DNA from: Spirochaetota bacterium
GTDB taxonomy: Bacteria; Spirochaetota; UBA4802; JAFGJZ01
DNA: 32,562 nt
Direction of reading: 5' to 3'
Assembly: GCA_023396665.1 (NCBI GenBank)
Contig: JAEWVL010000071.1
Span: 1 to 32,562, forward strand
This document shows, piece after piece, positions 1 to 8,254 of this stretch. A program made the translations under genes and the position numbers. Numbering within the stretch: the first letter of the stretch is position 1; each line of letters opens with the position of its first letter. The notes under the pieces are model-generated. The model ran no database searches, had not been told where the DNA came from, and saw only the letters and a list, made by a program, of their open reading frames with translations.

Positions 1-507
1 ATTATTCCTCCGGGCGGTAACAGGTCTGCGGTTTCCCCTCAATTATCGGATTTGAGGGCTAATAATTGACAAAAAAACGTCCACAGTCGCTATCATGCTA
101 GCGCACAGGCCGATTGATGACAAGCAAATAACGCAAAAGACGGCAATACATCAGCAGTGTCATCGCTACGATAGCAGGTATTGTTCGGCCCTCCCGGTAT
201 AACGATCCTTTCAAAAATAAATTGACGTCAACCCGATTGTGTTTAGTTTGGGCATCGTAGGGTAGCGGTCAGGGCTCATTTTTCGCTTCGCGCAAACAGT
301 ATCCTTGCGCCGTAAATGATGACGGAATACCGCTTCAATATCGGAAATTCGCTAATTAATCATGGCAATTCGAACCTCGGATTAATCCAATGAAAACGAG
401 GTACAGTTCTCGTCGTGGACAATTATTCGGGTTCCCAATTAAAAATGAACTTATCGCGCCGAACCGGAAATATCTGAGCTGTCAGTGCAGCAAAGTTCCA
501 AAGTGAA
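1..507. other. Non-coding region upstream of the aro operon
   Basis: No convincing gene is seen here on either strand. It probably carries the promoter and leader of the aromatic operon. Two perfect 10-base palindromes are visible, TTGACGTCAA at 222-231 and GGATTAATCC at 379-388; either could be an operator, but both are short enough to arise by chance. A 38-codon ORF (390-506) ends one base before the GTG start of the DAHP synthase gene. It has no clear ribosome binding site and no run of Phe, Tyr or Trp codons, so it does not look like a classical attenuation leader peptide. Confidence 0.5.
66..96 (+). promoter_or_regulatory. Candidate sigma-70 promoter
   Basis: A perfect -35 hexamer TTGACA lies at 66-71 and TATCAT at 91-96, with a 19-base spacer that is longer than ideal. 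Reading CTATCA (90-95) or GCTATC (89-94) as the -10 would shorten the spacer to 18 or 17. It would leave a leader of about 400 bases before the first aro gene, so a nearer promoter may exist. This is a pattern match only. Confidence 0.3.
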
Positions 508-1326
508 GTGTTTATGAAAAATCTTCGTTTAGCAGCAATTCAATCGCAGAAAGAAAAAACGACATTCAAGGTCGGCGATGTTACCGTTGGTAAGGATTTT
601 GTCATCGTCGGGGGTCCATGTTCGGTTGAGTCTGAACGTCAGACAATAGAAACCGCGATCGGTGTGAAACAGGCCGGTGCGCATATGCTGCGGGGAGGGG
701 CTTTCAAGCCAAGAACCTCACCCTATGCGTTTCAGGGTCTCGGACTCAAGGGGCTTCGCTATCTTGACATGGCTCGCCGTGAAACGGGCTTGCCGATCAT
801 CACCGAGGTGGTCGACCCCCGGGATGTGTCATGGGTTGCCGAATACGCCGACATCCTGCAGATCGGCGCACGTAATATGCAAAATTTTACATTACTTCGC
901 GAGGCGGGACGTTCCTGGCGTCCCGTTTTGCTGAAACGGGGCATGTATTCAACTCTGGCCGAATGGCTTAACTGTGCAGAATACATTCTCAATGAAGGTA
1001 ATCCCAACGTTATTCTTTGCGAAAGGGGTATACGTACTTTCGAAACCTATACGCGTAACACGCTCGATTTGAGCATTGTGCCGGCGGTAAAAGAGTGCAC
1101 CCACCTTCCGATAATGGTCGATCCCTCACATGGAACAGGACGCATGTCGCTTATCGAGAGCATGAGTCTCGCCTCGATTGCGGCCGGTGCCGACGGACTG
1201 TTGCTTGAAGTGCATATTTCTCCCAAAGACGCGCTTTCCGATGCGGATCAGCAGTATGACATACCGGCTTTCAAGAAAATCGTTCCGCGTTTGCTGAAAC
1301 TTCATGCTGCGATGGCTGACATATGA
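508..1326 (+). CDS. aroF: 3-deoxy-7-phosphoheptulonate (DAHP) synthase, type I-beta
   Basis: This cytoplasmic enzyme condenses phosphoenolpyruvate with erythrose 4-phosphate, the entry step of the shikimate pathway. Family motifs are clear: GGPCSVES at residues 35-42, GGAFKPRTSPYAF around 63-75, LLKRGM, CERGIRTFE, MVDPSHGTGR and GADGLLLEVH. At 272 residues it is the bare KDO8P-synthase-like barrel, without the N-terminal ferredoxin-like/ACT regulatory domain of Thermotoga-type enzymes or a fused chorismate mutase. Feedback control through such a domain is therefore not expected. The start is either GTG 508 or ATG 514; neither has a strong Shine-Dalgarno sequence. Its end overlaps aroB by four bases, and it heads the aromatic operon. 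Confidence 0.96.
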   Translation: MFMKNLRLAAIQSQKEKTTFKVGDVTVGKDFVIVGGPCSVESERQTIETAIGVKQAGAHMLRGGAFKPRTSPYAFQGLGLKGLRYLDMARRETGLPIITEVVDPRDVSWVAEYADILQIGARNMQNFTLLREAGRSWRPVLLKRGMYSTLAEWLNCAEYILNEGNPNVILCERGIRTFETYTRNTLDLSIVPAVKECTHLPIMVDPSHGTGRMSLIESMSLASIAAGADGLLLEVHISPKDALSDADQQYDIPAFKKIVPRLLKLHAAMADI

Positions 1327-2366
1327 GGCGTGACGAAGTTTGTTACACCACTGCGGGTGCAAAGGTTACCGTTATTGTCGGTGCAGGCTTCGAGTCGCTT
1401 TCCCTTTTTCCGACACCCGGAAGAACGATCATCATCGCCGATGAGAACGTTCACAGATTGCACAAAGACAAGTTTCCCGATCTTCCCCTGATTGTAATAC
1501 CGACGAGCGAAAAACTGAAAACACTGCAAACGGTCGAGTATATCTACGAAAGGCTTTTGCAGTTGAATGCTGACCGCTTTACGCGCGTTGTCGTAGTGGG
1601 TGGCGGTATCGCAACCGATACCGGGGCCTATGCTGCCGCAACCTTTATGCGCGGCCTCAAATTCGGTTTTGTTTCCACGACCCTGCTCGCCCAGGTTGAC
1701 GCGAGTGTCGGTGGAAAAAACGGAGTCAACTACCATGGCTACAAGAATATAATAGGGACCATCACGCAGCCCGAATTCGTTTTGTGTGACACTTCACTGT
1801 TGTCAACGCTCAGCGATGCTGAATACTCGACAGGAGCCGCTGAGATAGTCAAGGCGGCCTACATCGCCGATGCCGCCCTGATTGACTATCTGCAGACAAA
1901 CGTCAGATCTTTCCTTGAAAGGGATGCCGATGTGATACATCATCTCGTACTTCGTTCGGTGCAGATTAAGGCGAAGGTGGTCGAGCAGGACGAGCATGAA
2001 AACTCCCTGCGTCGTACGCTCAATTTCGGTCACACGCTGGCGCATGCGATTGAGAAGTGTGCGCTTATCACGCACGGTGAGGCCGTTGCGATCGGCATGG
2101 TCTTCGCCGCGAAAATATCCCAGCTGCGGGGACTGATTTCGCCCTCGCTTGTCGACTCGCTCGAGAAGCTCATCTCGGCGCTCAATCTGCCACTTTCCGT
2201 GGCTGCGCTCGGCCTTGATCACACAGTGCTGAAAGAGGCGCTGTTGCATGACAAAAAGCGGCAGTCCGATTCGATTCATTTCGCGCTTCTCGACGGACCC
2301 GGAAGCTGTCGTATAGAAAAGCTTTCACTTACAGAGGTGGAGGCTCATATAGATGCTTTGTGTTAG
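1323..2366 (+). CDS. aroB: 3-dehydroquinate synthase
   Basis: This NAD- and zinc-dependent enzyme converts DAHP to 3-dehydroquinate, the second shikimate step. Visible motifs include the nucleotide-binding GGGIATDTGAYAAA, the family signature TTLLAQVDASVGGKNGVN followed by KNIIG, and zinc-site segments AAEIVK, LNFGHTLAHA and THGEAVAIGM. The nucleotide motif usually reads GGGxxGDxxGF, so the TDTGAY version is a mild divergence. The length of 347 residues is normal. It starts in an ATGA overlap with the DAHP synthase gene, and its last 14 bases overlap aroD, which indicates translational coupling along the operon. Confidence 0.97.
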   Translation: MRRDEVCYTTAGAKVTVIVGAGFESLSLFPTPGRTIIIADENVHRLHKDKFPDLPLIVIPTSEKLKTLQTVEYIYERLLQLNADRFTRVVVVGGGIATDTGAYAAATFMRGLKFGFVSTTLLAQVDASVGGKNGVNYHGYKNIIGTITQPEFVLCDTSLLSTLSDAEYSTGAAEIVKAAYIADAALIDYLQTNVRSFLERDADVIHHLVLRSVQIKAKVVEQDEHENSLRRTLNFGHTLAHAIEKCALITHGEAVAIGMVFAAKISQLRGLISPSLVDSLEKLISALNLPLSVAALGLDHTVLKEALLHDKKRQSDSIHFALLDGPGSCRIEKLSLTEVEAHIDALC

Positions 2367-2988
2367 TCTGTTTGAAGCTGAATTCGACGCGCTTAAACAG
2401 GCATTGTCCGCTGTCGATTGTGCCGAAATTCGTCTGGATGCAGCCGCTTTCACCCGCGAACAGATTCGTGAGGTTTTTTCGCAGAAGGGAAAACAGCTTA
2501 TTGCGACTCATCGTCCGACAGATATATCCGACGAAGAGCGTGCTGACAGCCTTTGTGTCGCTATTGCGGCCGGAGCCGCCTACGTTGATATTGAAATCGA
2601 GTCTTCGCCGGCGTTTCGTGAAACAGTGCTCGGCTTTGCCCGCGGGCACGAATGCAGGGTGATTGTTTCCTATCATAACTATGAGACCACTCCGGGTGAG
2701 GCCGAGCTTACCGCAATCGTCAACGAGTGCCGGCAGAAAGGAGCCGATGTGGTGAAACTCGCGTGTATGACGCACAACGCCGCCGATGCGGCGCGCATGC
2801 TCGCGCTGTATAAATTTGACAATATTCTTGCCATCGCAATGGGCGATTACGGCAGAGTTACAAGAGTGGTCGCCCCTTTTCTTGGTGCGCCTTTTACCTT
2901 TGTCTCTCTTTCCGCGGACAAAGCGACTGCCCCCGGTCAGATAAGCCTTGATGCCATGAGAACGATTTTAGACAGGATGCAGAAATAA
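2353..2988 (+). CDS. aroD: 3-dehydroquinate dehydratase, type I
   Basis: This enzyme dehydrates 3-dehydroquinate to 3-dehydroshikimate through a Schiff-base mechanism. The class I signatures are present: EIRLDAAAFT near the N-terminus, LIATHRP, YVDIEIES, the catalytic-histidine segment VSYHNYE, and the Schiff-base lysine segment DVVKLACM. The C-terminal ATAPGQ matches the substrate-binding loop. At 211 residues it is slightly shorter than the usual 220-250, from a compact N-terminus. The start lies inside the end of aroB, and the stop codon abuts or overlaps the next ATG, so it is part of one coupled operon. Confidence 0.95.
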   Translation: MLCVSLFEAEFDALKQALSAVDCAEIRLDAAAFTREQIREVFSQKGKQLIATHRPTDISDEERADSLCVAIAAGAAYVDIEIESSPAFRETVLGFARGHECRVIVSYHNYETTPGEAELTAIVNECRQKGADVVKLACMTHNAADAARMLALYKFDNILAIAMGDYGRVTRVVAPFLGAPFTFVSLSADKATAPGQISLDAMRTILDRMQK

Positions 2989-4274
2989 TGCAGCTCTACG
3001 CGGTATCGGGAAACCCGGTATATCATTCGAAAAGCCCGCTCATCTTCAAACGGCATTTTGCAGCCAAACGAATTGATGCATGCTATCTTCGCTATGCCGC
3101 TGTCGATGCAAATGATATTATCAGTTTTATTCATGACATGCCCTTGTGCGGTATGAATGTCACCGCACCCTTTAAAACAGAGATCTTTTCTCTAATTGAA
3201 AACTGTGATGAATCGGCCGCTTCGATCGGTGCGGTCAACACGCTTGCAAACCGTGAGGGGCGGCTTTACGCGACTTGCACCGATCCCGAAGGTGTTTTGC
3301 GGCCGCTAAGGCGTCGAACACCGCTTGACGGCGCGGAAGCCGTCGTTATCGGTGCCGGCGGTGCCGCCCGTGCCGCTGTGTATGCCCTTGTCTCAGCGGG
3401 ATCCCGGGTGACTGTCGTTAATCGTTCTTTTGAGAAGGCGCACGCGCTTGCTGACGAGTTCGGCGCGCAGGCCGCTCCCTTGAGCGCCGATGCAATCACC
3501 AAACTCTTTGCCGAAAACCGCATTATTGTGCATACCCTGCCGCACGGAGCTTCGCTTCCGGTTCTTCCTCAGCTGCGCAATTCGCATATTATTCTCGACG
3601 CGAACTACCATGACAGCATATACCTTGACGCGGTACGGGATGCCGCCGCGATACTGATTCCCGGAGAAGAATGGCTTTACGAACAGGCCGATGCGGCCTC
3701 GCGCTTCATGGGGGCGATGGCGATCGACGATCCGCACACCTCCGCATATATCAGCGCTCCCCGTGATAACAGGAAAAAGCATATCGCGCTGACGGGCTTT
3801 ATGGGCTGCGGTAAGACGACGATCGGAGAGCGCCTGAGCGCGATTGGGGATTTTCCGCTCTACGATCTTGACACCATGATAGAGCGTGAGGCATCACTGT
3901 CCGTCTCTGAAATATTTGAAAAATTCGGCGAGTCGCATTTTCGCGATCTGGAATCACAGATGCTTGCCCGTGTACTTGATCTGCCCCGCGGTATTGTCTC
4001 CTGCGGCGGGGGGATAATTGAACGTGAGGCAAATCGTGCACTGCTCGACTCAGCGCATACTGTCTGGCTCTACGCCTCAGTTGATGCTTTGTTTCGTCGC
4101 ATATCGGCTTGTGGCGAAGCGCGTCCTCTCGCGCACAATTCTGATGATTTTCAAAAACGTTATGAACGTCGTGTTCCTCTATACGCGGCAAGTTCCGATC
4201 TTGTTATCAGCAGCACCGGCGACGTTGACGCTGTTGCCCGACGGATTTACGCGGAGCTGTATCCCTTTCTCTGA
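2988..4274 (+). CDS. aroEK: Fused shikimate dehydrogenase - shikimate kinase
   Basis: One 428-residue protein carries two successive pathway enzymes. Residues 1 to about 260 are an NADPH-dependent shikimate dehydrogenase, with GNPVYHSKSP, the catalytic lysine K63 in NVTAPFK, GAVNT, a TD pair within CTDPEGVL, and the Rossmann motif GAGGAARA followed by VNRS. Residues about 265-428 are a shikimate kinase, with Walker A GFMGCGKTT near 270, DLDTMIE, HFRDLE, SCGGGI, the lid residues ARPL and RRVPLY. Both halves look intact. Such fusions are a minority arrangement; elsewhere aroE and aroK are usually separate. It starts at the aroD stop codon. Confidence 0.95.
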   Translation: MQLYAVSGNPVYHSKSPLIFKRHFAAKRIDACYLRYAAVDANDIISFIHDMPLCGMNVTAPFKTEIFSLIENCDESAASIGAVNTLANREGRLYATCTDPEGVLRPLRRRTPLDGAEAVVIGAGGAARAAVYALVSAGSRVTVVNRSFEKAHALADEFGAQAAPLSADAITKLFAENRIIVHTLPHGASLPVLPQLRNSHIILDANYHDSIYLDAVRDAAAILIPGEEWLYEQADAASRFMGAMAIDDPHTSAYISAPRDNRKKHIALTGFMGCGKTTIGERLSAIGDFPLYDLDTMIEREASLSVSEIFEKFGESHFRDLESQMLARVLDLPRGIVSCGGGIIEREANRALLDSAHTVWLYASVDALFRRISACGEARPLAHNSDDFQKRYERRVPLYAASSDLVISSTGDVDAVARRIYAELYPFL

Positions 4275-4334
4275 ACGGGGTCTGCGATGATGCCCGCTCC
4301 TGATGTCGGGTAAAAGCGCGGTGGAGAAGGGATC

Positions 4335-4505
4335 ATTACGAAAGTTTATCCCCCCGCATCGCGCTGGACTTCGTTCTCTGAAGTTCTTGACGAATGTGCC
4401 GCTGTTGTGCAGCCTGCGGTGAACGGAAAAGTGAAAAAAGTAAATGACCCGATCATATATCTAATACCAAATGAAACAGTAAGGATGGAACACGATGAGC
4501 CTTGA
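4335..4505 (+). CDS. Possible small protein (56 residues), non-canonical AUU start
   Basis: The interval between aroEK and pheA contains an open frame free of stops from 4314 to 4505 whose translation looks protein-like: it begins ITKVYPPASRW, then has FSEVLDECAAVV and NDPIIYLIPNE. It has no ATG, GTG or TTG near its beginning. A good ribosome binding site, GGAG at 4323-4326, is eight bases before ATT 4335, a rare start codon known from infC. The stop overlaps the start of pheA by 11 bases, as in the rest of the operon. It could be a real small gene with an unusual start, a gene with an ATG-to-ATT change, or chance. No family is recognised. Confidence 0.33.
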   Translation: MTKVYPPASRWTSFSEVLDECAAVVQPAVNGKVKKVNDPIIYLIPNETVRMEHDEP

Positions 4506-5556
4506 AAATATCCGTCAGAAAATTGACCTGAAAGACGCGCAGATTCTTGAACTGCTTCACGAGCGTATGGAGCTCTCACTCATGTCGCGCAAGTTTAAAA
4601 CCAGTGTAGAGGATCGCGTTCGCGAAGAAGAGCTGCTCAAAAAGATCAAACTGCATTCCGGTACCCTTCTCGGAAAAGATTTTTGCGAGGGACTGTACCG
4701 GCAGATAATTGCGGAGAGCAAGCGCCTGCAAAAAGGTGATTATCAGGTTATCGGTTTTCAGGGTGAGCATGGCGCTTACTCCGAGATAGCCGCCAATCAC
4801 TGGAACAGCAGCTTTGTTTCATCGGCCTGTCCGGCCTGGACCGATGTTTTCGAAGGGGTGATGAGCGGTATCTACGATTACGGTATTGTGCCGATCGAGA
4901 ACACGCTCGGCGGTGTCGTCGAACAGACGAACGACCTTCTTATCCATTCCGATGTCTCGATTGTCGGGGCCGTCGAGCTGACGATTCATCAGTGTCTTTT
5001 GACGCTTCCGGAGACCGATCATCGTGAGATACGTGTGGTGTATTCTCATCAGCAGGCGCTCGCACAATGCAGAAATTTTCTCGCAAGAAACCGCCTCGAG
5101 GGCGTTCCCTGGTACAATACCGCCGGTGCCGCAAAAATGTTAATGCTTGAAAAACCGAAGGCCGCGGCCGTCATCGCCAGCAAGTTGACCGCCGAGCTTT
5201 ATAATCTTGAAATCATTAAAGAAAATATCGAGGACAACGCGGCCAACCGTACGCGTTTCATTGTCATCGCGAAAAATCCCGAAGATAACGGCGGGGATAA
5301 ATGCTCGATACTGTTCAGTACAGAGAACACGCATAAGGCGGGAGTGCTTTTCAAAGTGCTTGAACTTTTTGCAAACGAAAATATCAGTATGACGAGAATC
5401 GAATCGATACCTGACACTCCGGGTAACTATGTTTTTCAGGTTGATCTTCTCGGTTCCAGAAACGATGAGAATGTTAAACGTGCCCTTGAGCAGATTGAAG
5501 CGCGCACATCAAAAATGCGTTTCATGGGCTGCTACAAGGAGATTGCTGTCGGTTGA
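4495..5556 (+). CDS. pheA: Bifunctional chorismate mutase / prephenate dehydratase
   Basis: The protein converts chorismate to prephenate and then to phenylpyruvate, for phenylalanine. Residues 1 to about 85 are an AroQ-type helical chorismate mutase (IRQKID, LLHERMEL, REEELL). About 90-265 is the prephenate dehydratase domain, with GFQGEHGAYSE, PIENTLGGVV and the catalytic NRTRFIVIA. About 270-350 is an ACT regulatory domain. Its phenylalanine-binding ESRP motif reads ESIP, and the GALV-type motif reads KAGVLF, so feedback inhibition may be altered. The length of 353 residues is typical. The start ATG has a good site AAGGA about ten bases upstream. No prephenate dehydrogenase (tyrosine branch) is in the window. 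Confidence 0.95.
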   Translation: MSLENIRQKIDLKDAQILELLHERMELSLMSRKFKTSVEDRVREEELLKKIKLHSGTLLGKDFCEGLYRQIIAESKRLQKGDYQVIGFQGEHGAYSEIAANHWNSSFVSSACPAWTDVFEGVMSGIYDYGIVPIENTLGGVVEQTNDLLIHSDVSIVGAVELTIHQCLLTLPETDHREIRVVYSHQQALAQCRNFLARNRLEGVPWYNTAGAAKMLMLEKPKAAAVIASKLTAELYNLEIIKENIEDNAANRTRFIVIAKNPEDNGGDKCSILFSTENTHKAGVLFKVLELFANENISMTRIESIPDTPGNYVFQVDLLGSRNDENVKRALEQIEARTSKMRFMGCYKEIAVG

Positions 5557-5605
5557 ATAGGCAGCAGTCCTTGCGATCATAAGGCATATATTTCCGGGGT
5601 AGGGG

Positions 5606-6346
5606 ATGAGCGAAAAAAAACCTGAGACCGGCGTGCGCCGCGCCGCAACAAAAAAGACAGCCGGTGTGCGCGGTAAAAAGACCACGCGAAAACCGCCGGT
5701 CAGAAAAGCGGTTCCCGCATCAAACGCATTTGCCGGGGTTTTACTCGCGGGATCTCTCGTCGCCCTTGCGATTCTGGGGCTGACCGTTGTGCGTCAGCAG
5801 CGGGCCATCAACGAATTGCAGCACGCTATTCGAACGGAAGATGCTGTAGTTTCGAAAGGAGACGGGGATTCCGCTGCACGCAAAGAAACTGCGCCGACGA
5901 AGCAGCAATCCGAACAGAAGCCTGAAGTGAAAGAACCGGGCACGGTTGCGGGTGTTCTTTGCATGCTGCATTATGATGAACAGAAAGATCAGGTGTCGTA
6001 TGTTAAGGTGCGGCGAACTCTTGATGAGCCGACGATCGCGGCGGCAATGCTTGAGCTGATCAAGGGCCCCGACGCGAAAGAACGCTCGAAGGGCATTCTC
6101 AGCACCATCCCTTCCGATTTGAAAGTTCGCTCAATCGTCATAAAGGGGGATACCGCCACGATTGACCTTTCCTCTGATTTTCTGCATGAAGCCTTCGGTG
6201 ATATTGCCGTTAACCGGATTAATCAGGTTTTCACGACAGCAACACAGTTCGAATCGGTCAGCTCCGTAATCATACTCGTCGAAGGTCGTGAACTGCATGA
6301 TATTGACGGAAGGGTGATCGACTGGCCCCTGAAGCGGAGACTGTGA
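5606..6346 (+). CDS. Membrane-anchored GerMN-domain protein
   Basis: This 246-residue protein has a strongly basic cytoplasmic N-terminus (about 40 residues rich in Lys and Arg) and one membrane anchor around residues 43-65 (FAGVLLAGSLVALAILGL). A charged linker of low complexity follows, then a C-terminal GerMN domain from about residue 110. GerMN was first described in the spore-germination protein GerM and is widespread in non-sporulating bacteria in extracytoplasmic proteins; its biochemical role is not settled. The segments VSYVKVRR, IKGPDAKER and TATIDLSSDFL fit the family. A GGGGTAGGGG ribosome site precedes the ATG. It overlaps the CYTH gene, suggesting co-expression with the aromatic genes. 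Confidence 0.8.
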   Translation: MSEKKPETGVRRAATKKTAGVRGKKTTRKPPVRKAVPASNAFAGVLLAGSLVALAILGLTVVRQQRAINELQHAIRTEDAVVSKGDGDSAARKETAPTKQQSEQKPEVKEPGTVAGVLCMLHYDEQKDQVSYVKVRRTLDEPTIAAAMLELIKGPDAKERSKGILSTIPSDLKVRSIVIKGDTATIDLSSDFLHEAFGDIAVNRINQVFTTATQFESVSSVIILVEGRELHDIDGRVIDWPLKRRL

Positions 6347-6882
6347 TGCTTGAGATAGAGATTAAGGCCTGGTGTGACGATCCCGCTCGTGTTGAAACGG
6401 CGCTGAACGCTTCGGGCGCAACGCTTGCCGCAAATCTCATTCAAACCGATATGTATTACAATCATCCCTCGCGTGATTTCGGGCAAACCGACGAAGCTTT
6501 CCGCATTCGAACGAGTAATGATGAGACCCTGATTACCTACAAAGGCCCGAAGCTTTCTGATAAATCGAAAGCCCGTTTCGAGAAAGAAACGGCGATCAGC
6601 GATCCCGCCGCTTTTTCTGAAATTCTCGATCGCCTCGGGTTTCGCCGGGCCGGTGTCGTGAGAAAAAATCGTAACGAGTATCTGCTTGGCGATATTCATA
6701 TCTGTGTTGACCGCGTCGAAGGCCTTGGTACCTTTGTAGAATTCGAACAGTGCGGAGATAATCTTGCGTGTATCGAACCGCAGTTGTTTGCCTGTGCGGA
6801 ACGCTTCGGCCTCGACCGTTTTGAGCGGCGCTCGTATCTTACACTGCTTTTGCAAAAAAACAAAACGGAGACGGAACAATGA
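6343..6882 (+). CDS. CYTH-domain protein (CyaB / triphosphatase-like)
   Basis: The CYTH fold is a triphosphate tunnel that acts on nucleoside triphosphates, thiamine triphosphate or inorganic tripolyphosphate, and includes the class IV adenylate cyclase CyaB. The ExExK signature is present as EIEIK at residues 4-8, followed by tunnel-lining segments RIRT, LITYKGPK, RFEKE, VRKNR, CVDRVEGLG and FVEFE. The 179 residues match the CyaB-like group. GTG 6343 overlaps the stop of the GerMN gene; ATG 6346 is an equally good start. The substrate cannot be told from sequence; cyclase activity is possible but unproven. Confidence 0.88.
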   Translation: MMLEIEIKAWCDDPARVETALNASGATLAANLIQTDMYYNHPSRDFGQTDEAFRIRTSNDETLITYKGPKLSDKSKARFEKETAISDPAAFSEILDRLGFRRAGVVRKNRNEYLLGDIHICVDRVEGLGTFVEFEQCGDNLACIEPQLFACAERFGLDRFERRSYLTLLLQKNKTETEQ

Positions 6883-8156
6883 CGATTATCGAGAAAGCTG
6901 AGCAGGCAAAATCCGTCACCCCCGCTCTTGCAGAGCAGACGAGTGATGAAAAAAACAGGGCTCTCGCCGCCATAGCCGGCAATCTGCAGAAAAACCGCGA
7001 ACGTATAATCGCGGCGAACAAAACAGATCTCGACCGCGCCGAGGCGGATAAACTCGATGCGCCGCTGCTGAAGCGGCTGAAATTCGACGCCGCGAAGATT
7101 GATGCCGTCTGTGCGGGCATTGAAAGCCTCATCGCGCTGCCCGATCCGGTCAACAAAGTCATCTCCCGCACCGAACTTGATAACAATCTTGAACTGTCAA
7201 AAGTTAGCTGCCCGATCGGCGTTATCGGCATCATCTTCGAATCAAGACCGGATGCTTTGGTGCAAATCGCGAGTCTGTGCCTGAAAAGCGGCAATGCCGT
7301 TCTTCTCAAAGGGGGAAGCGAAGCCTCGCATACAAATGCTATTCTTGCTGATTGTATTACCGGAGCCACCGATGAAGCGGGTTATCCAGCGGGATGGCTG
7401 CACCTGCTCGAAAGCCGGTCCGACGTCAACGAGATGCTGAAACTTGATTCGCATATAGATCTGATCATTCCGCGCGGATCGAACAGTTTTGTGCAGTACA
7501 TAATGAACAATTCCAATATTCCTGTCATGGGTCATGCGGACGGAATCTGCCATCTTTTTGTCGACGAAAGCGCCGATTTGAAGATGGCGCTCGAGTTGAC
7601 CTACGATTCGAAAACGCAGTATGTTGCGGTCTGCAACGCCCTTGAAACGCTGCTGGTTCACAAGAATGCGGCGCCATCATTTCTGCCATTACTGAAAGAG
7701 CGTTTCGACGCAAAACGGGTAAGACTCGTCGCTTGCGAGCGTACGCGCGCTATCATTCAGGTTGATGCCGCCACCGAAGAGGACTGGGCGAGCGAATACC
7801 TCGATTACATTCTTTCTGTCAGGATTGTCGATTCTCTCGATGAGGCAATCGCGCATATCAATCATTACGGTTCGGGGCATACCGATTCGATTGTGACCGA
7901 AGATCAGTCAAATGCGGAGCGCTTTATGGCTCGGGTCGATTCGGGCAATGTTTTCTGGAACGTTTCCACGCGTTTTTCAGACGGCTATGTTTACGGGCTT
8001 GGCGCCGAGGTGGGGATAAGCACCGCAAAGATTCACGCCCGCGGACCGGTCGGGCTGGAAGGGCTGGTTATTTACAAGTACCGCCTAAAAGGCAGGGGCG
8101 CAGTAATGGCGCCTTACGCAAGTGGTAATAAAAAATTTACGCACAAAATAATGTGA
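6879..8156 (+). CDS. proA: Gamma-glutamyl phosphate reductase
   Basis: ProA reduces gamma-glutamyl phosphate to glutamate semialdehyde with NADPH, the second step of proline synthesis. The protein is an aldehyde-dehydrogenase-fold enzyme of 425 residues. Visible motifs are IFESRPDALVQIASLCLKSG, VLLKGGSEA, IIPRGSNSFV, the catalytic cysteine C252 in YVAVCNALE, and GLGAEVGISTAKIHARGPVG. Its usual partner proB is not in the window. It overlaps the CYTH gene by four bases, and its stop overlaps a candidate small ORF start, so it looks like the last metabolic gene of the operon. Confidence 0.96.
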   Translation: MTIIEKAEQAKSVTPALAEQTSDEKNRALAAIAGNLQKNRERIIAANKTDLDRAEADKLDAPLLKRLKFDAAKIDAVCAGIESLIALPDPVNKVISRTELDNNLELSKVSCPIGVIGIIFESRPDALVQIASLCLKSGNAVLLKGGSEASHTNAILADCITGATDEAGYPAGWLHLLESRSDVNEMLKLDSHIDLIIPRGSNSFVQYIMNNSNIPVMGHADGICHLFVDESADLKMALELTYDSKTQYVAVCNALETLLVHKNAAPSFLPLLKERFDAKRVRLVACERTRAIIQVDAATEEDWASEYLDYILSVRIVDSLDEAIAHINHYGSGHTDSIVTEDQSNAERFMARVDSGNVFWNVSTRFSDGYVYGLGAEVGISTAKIHARGPVGLEGLVIYKYRLKGRGAVMAPYASGNKKFTHKIM

Positions 8157-8254
8157 ACTTCGCCATGTCATTCGCAAGTGCTGAAATCATCGCTGAATTG
8201 CGGTATCAGACGCTGATGGCGCTTGCATACCGTAACCTGAGCCGTCAACGGTGA
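8153..8254 (+). CDS. Possible 33-residue coupling ORF between proA and xrtK
   Basis: A short frame fills the gap between proA and the exosortase gene exactly. GTG 8153 overlaps the proA stop in a GTGA junction, and its own TGA overlaps the GTG start of xrtK in a second GTGA junction. An internal ATG at 8165 is an alternative start. The product would be helix-prone and basic at its end (AEIIAELRYQTLMALAY, then RNLSRQR). The xrtK gene lacks a clear ribosome site, so translation through this ORF could supply its ribosomes. It may be a coupling leader rather than a functional protein. No family is recognised. Confidence 0.38.
   Translation: MNFAMSFASAEIIAELRYQTLMALAYRNLSRQR

Noticed and set aside
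390..506. A 38-codon ORF ending one base before the DAHP synthase start, considered as an attenuation leader peptide
   Set aside because: It has no ribosome binding site, no run of aromatic codons and no terminator-antiterminator structure behind it; its frame could be chance.
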